NCBI GenBank assembly: GCA_910575265.1
Contig: CAJTEA010000019.1
Location: 1-45,041, forward strand
Source: Oscillospiraceae bacterium
Lineage (GTDB): Bacteria; Bacillota; Clostridia; Oscillospirales; Oscillospiraceae
Direction: 5' to 3'
Length of the DNA: 45,041 nucleotides
The notes under the pieces are model-generated. The model saw nothing but the letters and a program-made list of their open reading frames with translations, was not told the DNA's origin and did no database searches. Shown here piece by piece: positions 40,683 through 45,041 of the stretch (its first letter is position 1; the number at the start of each line of letters is the position of its first letter). A program made the position numbers and the translations under genes.

Positions 40683-41126
40683 ATGAAGAGCTTTAAAATG
40701 CGTTGGCCTGTCCTGAACTGTGAGGTGCTGTGTGACAGCATCCCGGAGAATCAGGCTGTTTTGGACGCGCTGCTGGAAAACATGCCGGGAAAGGCGTTAC
40801 AGGGCCACGAGATGGTAGGCGGTCGGATCCTCCGCTGCCGCGCGCTCCAGTTGAAAAAGCGTCCTCTGGACTTTGAGGACGGGGAGCTGACGATGGAGAG
40901 CCTGGAACAGGCCCCAGTGGGACGCGTCAGCCTGCTCGGGTCCCTTGGTTCGGCGGTCGAACTGCTGGTGAAGTATGACGACTGTGTGGATGACCGTGAT
41001 TACATCCCAGTGGCCCAGGTTCGCCCCGAATGCCTGTCTGAGCTGCGTAAAGCGGCAAAGCTGCAGTGGCGGAGCGCCACCCGGGAGCAAAAGACCATTG
41101 TCGCGGAGTTTATGGAGGTGGACTGA
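40683..41126 (+). CDS. Cyclophilin-like small protein A2', module 2
   Basis: A 147-residue twin of 36,729-37,175: MRWPVLNCEVLC, LQGHEMVGG, QAPVGRVSLL, ELLVKYDDCVDDRDYIPVAQV and LQWRSATREQKTIVAEF. GHEMVGG is invariant between the twins. An ATG three codons earlier (40,674) is possible, but the one at 40,683 is 9 nt after AAGGGGG and begins at the conserved region. The gene is 20 nt after B1' and 3 nt before B2'. Confidence 0.6.
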   Translation: MKSFKMRWPVLNCEVLCDSIPENQAVLDALLENMPGKALQGHEMVGGRILRCRALQLKKRPLDFEDGELTMESLEQAPVGRVSLLGSLGSAVELLVKYDDCVDDRDYIPVAQVRPECLSELRKAAKLQWRSATREQKTIVAEFMEVD

Positions 41127-41128
41127 AC

Positions 41129-41647
41129 ATGAAGCCCTGGCAGGAATTAAAAAAGAAAATTGATCTGGAGACCGAGCTGACTACCCTGGAGCCGGCCCAG
41201 GACGTGCTGGATGTGTTCCGCTACTCCATCTCCAAAGCGGGGGCTGGTGTGGCCAACGATGGGCAGATTTTCACAACCTGGTTTTTCGGCGGCGCCGATG
41301 TCAGCTACATCGCGGACTGGTGCGGTTTTATTCTGCGCGTGGGAAAAGGCGGGAACTTTACCAGGGAGCAGCTGTGCCAAATGGTGCGGTTTTGGATCCA
41401 GCAGCCCTCTGAATTTGGACATTTCTGCGGTTTGTACCGGCAGTATGAGTTCAGTCAGGCGATCATCGCCATGATGGACGAACTGGAACAGGATGAGCTG
41501 ACAGCGCTGCTGGACAGCTACCGCGGCTATCTGATGAATCTGAACGCCTGGATCTATCAGTATATGCCCTGGGGGGTAGGCCGAGCCATCCACAGAAAAG
41601 ATAAGGCCTATTTTCAGGCCGGCCTTGCCCTGGCTCGGGGACTTTGA
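41129..41647 (+). CDS. Helical-bundle protein B2', module 2
   Basis: A 172-residue twin of 37,177-37,689: YSISKAGAGVANDGQIFTTWFFG, YIADWCGF, RFWIQQPSEF, GLYRQYEFSQAI and WIYQYMPWGVGRAIHRKDKAYF. Invariant Trp, Tyr and the SISKAG and PWGVG blocks suggest a shared binding pocket. The ATG at 41,129 follows GGAGG within the end of A2'. It closes the second module; the LivG-like ATPase follows 50 nt later. Confidence 0.55.
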   Translation: MKPWQELKKKIDLETELTTLEPAQDVLDVFRYSISKAGAGVANDGQIFTTWFFGGADVSYIADWCGFILRVGKGGNFTREQLCQMVRFWIQQPSEFGHFCGLYRQYEFSQAIIAMMDELEQDELTALLDSYRGYLMNLNAWIYQYMPWGVGRAIHRKDKAYFQAGLALARGL

Positions 41648-41697
41648 GCGGTCCGGCGGACAGGCCGGAACAATACCGACACGAGGAGGAGGTTTTT

Positions 41698-42459
41698 GTG
41701 GAACATATTTTAGAGGCCCAGGATATCAAAATGTACTTTGGCGGCGTACATGCGGTGGACGGTGTCTCGCTGTATGTGGATGACAACCAGACCCTGGGCA
41801 TTATTGGTCCAAATGGGTCGGGGAAAACCACATTTTTTAATGTGCTTACCGGTATTTATAAGCCAACAGGGGGCACGTTCCACTACTGTGGGCAGAATAT
41901 AACCAACCGGGAGCTGGATGAAATGGCCGGACTGGGAATCGCCAGGACCTTTCAGAACCTTCGGGTGTTTCACGCCCTGACGGTGAAGGAAAACGCGATG
42001 ATCGGACAGGACCACAACATCAAAACATCGTTTCTTGACAATCTATTTCATACCAGGCGGTTTCAGGAGGAGGAGCGAAAGGCGGAGGAACAGGTGGCGG
42101 AGGCGCTGAAAATTGTCGGTCTGGAGGGCTATGAAAACGAGATCGTCGGCAGCATGCCCTACGGCCAGCAAAAACGGGTGGAGCTGGCCCGGGCGCTGAT
42201 GTGCCAGCCCAAGCTTCTGCTGTTGGACGAACCGCTGGCCGGTATGAACAGCGTGGAAGCGCAGGAGCTGATGGAGCTGGTGCAACAGATCAAGACCGAG
42301 AAACGTCTGTCCATTATCCTGATCGAGCACAACATGAAGGTGATGATGCGGGTGTCCGACCGGATCGTGGTGATGGACCATGGCCGCAAAATTGCCGAGG
42401 GCCTTCCGGAAGAGGTCCAGACGGACAAGCAGGTCATTGAGGCGTATTTGGGGGGATGA
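41698..42459 (+). CDS. livG: Branched-chain-type ABC transporter ATPase LivG-like
   Basis: A 253-residue ATPase. Walker A GPNGSGKTT near 36-44, Q-loop in ARTFQNLRVF, signature YGQQKRVELARAL (LivG-type, in place of LSGGQ), Walker B LLLDEPLAGMN and the H-loop IEHNMKV. The family's long insertion with HNIKTSFLDNLFHTRRFQEEERKAEE is present. The GTG at 41,698 is preferred because GAGGAGG ends 5 nt before it; a TTG 18 codons earlier lacks a ribosome site. It energises import together with LivF. Confidence 0.9.
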   Translation: MEHILEAQDIKMYFGGVHAVDGVSLYVDDNQTLGIIGPNGSGKTTFFNVLTGIYKPTGGTFHYCGQNITNRELDEMAGLGIARTFQNLRVFHALTVKENAMIGQDHNIKTSFLDNLFHTRRFQEEERKAEEQVAEALKIVGLEGYENEIVGSMPYGQQKRVELARALMCQPKLLLLDEPLAGMNSVEAQELMELVQQIKTEKRLSIILIEHNMKVMMRVSDRIVVMDHGRKIAEGLPEEVQTDKQVIEAYLGG

Positions 42460-42463
42460 GAGA

Positions 42464-43171
42464 ATGTTAATTTCGATCCGGAATCTTGACGTCTACTATG
42501 GCCCGATCCAAGCGCTTCACGATGTTGAAATTAATGTAGACCAGGGGGAAATCGTTGCGATCATCGGGAACAATGGGGCGGGAAAATCCACTTTGCTGAA
42601 GACGATTTCCGGGCTGGTGACGCCGCAAAGGGGACAGATCCTCTTTGAGGGGAAGTCCATTGGGGGCGCCCCGGCGGACGCTATTGTCAAAACGGGAATT
42701 GCCCATACGCCGGAGGGACGCATGGTTTTCCCGGACCTGTCTGTGGAGATGAACCTGATGGCCGGGGCCTATACCCGGACGGACCGGGCGGCGATTCGGG
42801 CTGACCTTCAGAAATACTATAAGAAGTTTCCCATTCTGGAGGAGCGGAAGGGCCAGAAAGCCGGCCTGATGAGCGGCGGCGAACAGCAAATGCTGGCCAT
42901 TGCCCGCTCGCTGATGTCCCGGCCCAAGCTGCTGATGCTGGATGAGCCGTCGCTTGGCCTGGCTCCCGTGGTGGTGGACGACGTCTATAAGATTATTACT
43001 GAGATCGCCGCCGAAGGGACCACCATCCTGCTTGTGGAGCAAAATGCCACCCGCGCCCTTCATGTGGCGGATCACGCCTATATCCTGGCTAACGGCGGGG
43101 TGGAGCTGTCGGATACCGGCGAGGCACTGGCCGCGAACGACGAGGTCCGCAAGGCTTATTTGGGTGTTTGA
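42464..43171 (+). CDS. livF: Branched-chain-type ABC transporter ATPase LivF-like
   Basis: A 235-residue ATPase, partner of LivG. Walker A is GNNGAGKST near 36-44, signature MSGGEQQMLAIARSL, Walker B LLMLDEPSLGLAP and H-loop VEQNATRALHVADH. It is of normal LivF length. The ATG at 42,464 is 4 nt after the LivG stop with GGGGGATGAG upstream. It is the last transporter gene; DhaK follows after 95 nt. Confidence 0.9.
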   Translation: MLISIRNLDVYYGPIQALHDVEINVDQGEIVAIIGNNGAGKSTLLKTISGLVTPQRGQILFEGKSIGGAPADAIVKTGIAHTPEGRMVFPDLSVEMNLMAGAYTRTDRAAIRADLQKYYKKFPILEERKGQKAGLMSGGEQQMLAIARSLMSRPKLLMLDEPSLGLAPVVVDDVYKIITEIAAEGTTILLVEQNATRALHVADHAYILANGGVELSDTGEALAANDEVRKAYLGV

Positions 43172-43213
43172 GCTGGAAATAGGAACACATTTTAGGAAAG
43201 GAGTTTGCGATTC

Positions 43214-43254
43214 GGTTCTGGCGGGCGGGAGGGGAAAACCGGTCCGCCGGAACC
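43214..43254 (+). other. Hairpin between livF-like and dhaK genes
   Basis: A 12-bp stem with two G.U pairs (43,214-43,225 with 43,243-43,254) and a 17-nt loop that contains a purine-rich GGGAGGGG. A good AAAGGAG (43,197-43,203 region) stands before the hairpin but far from the dhaK ATG. It may tune translation or protect the message; no T-run follows. Confidence 0.5.
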
Positions 43255-43266
43255 CGCGCGTCAAAA

Positions 43267-44256
43267 ATGGCTATGAAAAAAATTATCAATCAACCGGAAA
43301 ATGTAGTAACAGAAATGCTTCAGGGCATTGCCAAAGCGCACCCCGCTCTGGTCTATACGCCTGGCGCGGAAGTCATCAGCCGCCGGGATCCCGGCAGTCA
43401 GGTAGGCTTGGTATCCGGCGGAGGAAGCGGTCATGAGCCGGCCCACGCGGGCTATGTTGGCATGGGTATGCTCAGCGCCGCCGTCTCTGGAAATGTCTTT
43501 GCCTCTCCCAGCCCGGACCGGGTATTAGAGGGGATCCGCCTGGCTAACACCGGAAAGGGCGTCCTGCTCATCATCAAAAACTACTCTGGAGACATCATGA
43601 ATTTTACCATGGCGCAGGAACTGGCGGAGATGGAGGGCATTCCCGTGCGCGCTGTGGTGGTACGGGATGATGTGGCGGTGCCGGACAGCACCTTTTCCAC
43701 TGGGCGCAGGGGCATTGCTGGTACTGTGTTCGTACATAAGTGCGCGGGAGCGAAGGCGGCGGCTGGCGGCAGCCTGGACGAAGTAGCCCGGGTTGCCCAA
43801 AAAACAGCGGACAATGTCCGCGGCATGGGGTTTGCCATGACGCCCTGCGTTCTTCCCGGAGTAGGAAAGCCCGGCTTTGCGCTGGCCGAGGACGAGATTG
43901 AGATCGGGATGGGGATTCACGGAGAACCCGGCGTAGAACGCGCGACTGTGCGGTCTTCCCGGGAAATTGCCAGGACATTGCTGGATAAAATTTTGGAGGA
44001 CTATGACTTCACGGGCAGCGAAGTGGCTTTGATGGTCAACGGCCTGGGCGGAACACCTTTAATGGAGCTGTACATTTTGGAAAATGATGTCCAAAATTAC
44101 CTTGCGGAAAAGGGCGTCAAGGTGTCCTCTGTTTTTGTGGGCAATTTTATGACCTCACTGGAGATGGCCGGTGGATCGGTCAGTTTACTGAAGCTGGACG
44201 ACGAGCTGAAAACGCTGCTGGACGCGCCCTGCGATACCCCAGCGCTGAAGCGCTGA
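43267..44256 (+). CDS. dhaK: Dihydroxyacetone kinase subunit DhaK
   Basis: A 329-residue DhaK, which binds dihydroxyacetone covalently through a histidine and, with DhaL, phosphorylates it. The key residues fall at the same numbers as in E. coli DhaK: GGGSGH with Gly53 and His56, Asp109 in NYSGD, and the substrate-binding His218 in GMGIHGEPG. All catalytic residues are therefore intact. Position behind an import system and ammonia-lyase suggests it may act on a small keto compound released by the pathway; the true substrate could differ from dihydroxyacetone. No usual ribosome site is seen close to the ATG at 43,267 or the ATG two codons later. DhaL follows 19 nt later. Confidence 0.9.
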   Translation: MAMKKIINQPENVVTEMLQGIAKAHPALVYTPGAEVISRRDPGSQVGLVSGGGSGHEPAHAGYVGMGMLSAAVSGNVFASPSPDRVLEGIRLANTGKGVLLIIKNYSGDIMNFTMAQELAEMEGIPVRAVVVRDDVAVPDSTFSTGRRGIAGTVFVHKCAGAKAAAGGSLDEVARVAQKTADNVRGMGFAMTPCVLPGVGKPGFALAEDEIEIGMGIHGEPGVERATVRSSREIARTLLDKILEDYDFTGSEVALMVNGLGGTPLMELYILENDVQNYLAEKGVKVSSVFVGNFMTSLEMAGGSVSLLKLDDELKTLLDAPCDTPALKR

Positions 44257-44275
44257 TAAAAAGAGGGGGACAGCC

Positions 44276-44914
44276 ATGACATTTTCGGTTAATGACTATG
44301 TGGATTATTGTGTATGTGCCGCGGCACTGATTTCAGAAAACAAGGACTATATTACCGAGTTGGATGCCGCCACAGGGGATGGCGATCACTGGGCCAACAT
44401 GAATTTGGGGTTCCAAAAGCTGGTGGACAGCAATCAGGCGCTGAGAGGGGAATCTTATTCCGGCCTGTTTAAAAAAATCGGTATGACATTGATGGGTACC
44501 ATTGGAGGTTCCTCTGGCGTCCTGTATGGAAGCGCCTATCTCAGCGCGGCCAAGGTGGTGGGGGACACGGATGAGATGGATGTGCGGATCCTCAACCAGG
44601 TGCTTTCCGCGATGATTGAAGGTATTTGCGAACGGGGGAACTCCGGGCCAGGTATGAAAACCATGATTGACACATTGGACGCGGCGGCAGGTGAGCTGAA
44701 GGCCGCCCTGGCCGAGGGCTTAGATGAGGAGGGGGCGCTGCGGCGTATGGAGCGGGGCGCCAAACGGGGGATGGAAAGTACTGCGCGGATGGCGGCGGTA
44801 CGCGGCCGGGCTTATTACCAAGCCGATAAAGGTGTAGGACATCTCGACCCCGGAGCGGTCACGATGTACTATCAGTTAAAAACTCTGGCGGAGTGTATGC
44901 TGAAAAAGCGCTGA
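44276..44914 (+). CDS. dhaL: Dihydroxyacetone kinase ADP-binding subunit DhaL
   Basis: A 212-residue all-helical DhaL, which carries the nucleotide used to phosphorylate the substrate on DhaK. Asp30, Asp35 and Asp37 in LDAATGDGDH match the magnesium-binding aspartates of the family. Further matches are GTIGGSSGVLYG near 74-86, NSGPGMKTMIDTL and the C-terminal GRAYYQADKGVGHLDPGA. In PTS-type systems DhaM re-phosphorylates the bound ADP; no DhaM is visible here, though it may lie past the window. The ATG follows GAGGGGGACA. Confidence 0.9.
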   Translation: MTFSVNDYVDYCVCAAALISENKDYITELDAATGDGDHWANMNLGFQKLVDSNQALRGESYSGLFKKIGMTLMGTIGGSSGVLYGSAYLSAAKVVGDTDEMDVRILNQVLSAMIEGICERGNSGPGMKTMIDTLDAAAGELKAALAEGLDEEGALRRMERGAKRGMESTARMAAVRGRAYYQADKGVGHLDPGAVTMYYQLKTLAECMLKKR

Positions 44915-44934
44915 TAAAAAGGAGGACAAAACAT

Positions 44935-45041
44935 ATGAACAAAGTAATCTTAAACGGCGTAGATCTGAGCATAGAGGACGTGGTAAAGGTAGCGCGTGAG
45001 GGGTATCAGGTGGAGATTGACGCGGCGTGCATGGCCCGGAT
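44935..45041 (+). CDS. Histidine/aromatic amino acid ammonia-lyase, N-terminal fragment (cut by window end)
   Basis: The first 35 codons are visible: MNKVILNGVDLSIEDVVKVA followed by REGYQVEID. The pattern of a short strand, then LT/S-x-EDVV-x-VAR-x-G...V-x-I, is that of the N-terminus of HAL/PAL-family lyases, such as histidine ammonia-lyase, which removes ammonia from histidine to give urocanate. The diagnostic Ala-Ser-Gly (MIO) site lies outside the window, so histidine, tyrosine or another amino acid as substrate cannot be told apart. GGAGG lies 9 nt before the ATG, and the gene continues the operon 20 nt after dhaL. Confidence 0.65.
   Translation, partial: MNKVILNGVDLSIEDVVKVAREGYQVEIDAACMAR

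Overview
The window looks like a chromosomal stretch of a GC-rich gut clostridium, probably an Oscillospiraceae relative of Flavonifractor, Pseudoflavonifractor or Lawsonibacter. Grounds: strong AGGAGG ribosome sites, Gram-positive surface and lipoprotein signals, an LmrCD-type heterodimeric exporter, and Tn1549-like conjugative-element genes of the kind common in that group. This is inference; no rRNA or marker gene is present.

Positions 1 to about 24,950 are one end of an integrative conjugative element (ICE), nearly all transcribed on the minus strand. From the tRNA side it carries parA, parB, a proline-rich lipoprotein, a 1410-residue thioester/Cna-B surface adhesin, then a tight operon with its own promoter (16,744-16,772). 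That operon holds a 52-residue protein, several conserved ICE proteins, a circularly permuted cytosine-5 DNA methyltransferase between two paralogous proteins, and a giant methylase-helicase (DarB-like) with a tnpV gene nested in another frame. The helicase is cut off before its last helicase motif. Beyond it lie a 2.3-kb cargo pair (SUKH-like and DUF1835/DUF3658-like genes) and a RepA-like ATPase gene, bounded by three copies of a 23-bp repeat. Many ICE genes have a terminator-like hairpin directly before their ribosome site. An 87-88-nt element occurs twice, with compensatory base changes that suggest a structured RNA. Integrase, relaxase and mating-pore genes must lie outside the window.

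At 24,953-25,200 an intact tRNA-Arg(CCU) lies just downstream of a truncated tRNA-Arg 5' half that sits next to a consensus promoter. The two share a 25-bp direct repeat, as expected at an integration site.

Positions 25,300-33,200 hold ordinary host genes: a LytTR regulator with a membrane partner, a MarR regulator with a two-subunit ABC multidrug-type exporter (one degenerate ATP site), and a two-component system.

Positions 33,198-45,041 hold the most unusual locus. A LysR regulator faces a long plus-strand operon: a branched-chain-amino-acid-type binding lipoprotein; a four-gene module alternating small cyclophilin-like and helical proteins; the two permeases; a second, diverged copy of the four-gene module; the two transporter ATPases; DhaK; DhaL; and the start of a histidine/aromatic amino acid ammonia-lyase. 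The small proteins resemble the two halves of cucumopine-synthase-like enzymes. The working hypothesis is uptake and breakdown (or remodelling) of an opine-like or imidazole-containing compound by a split, duplicated enzyme system.
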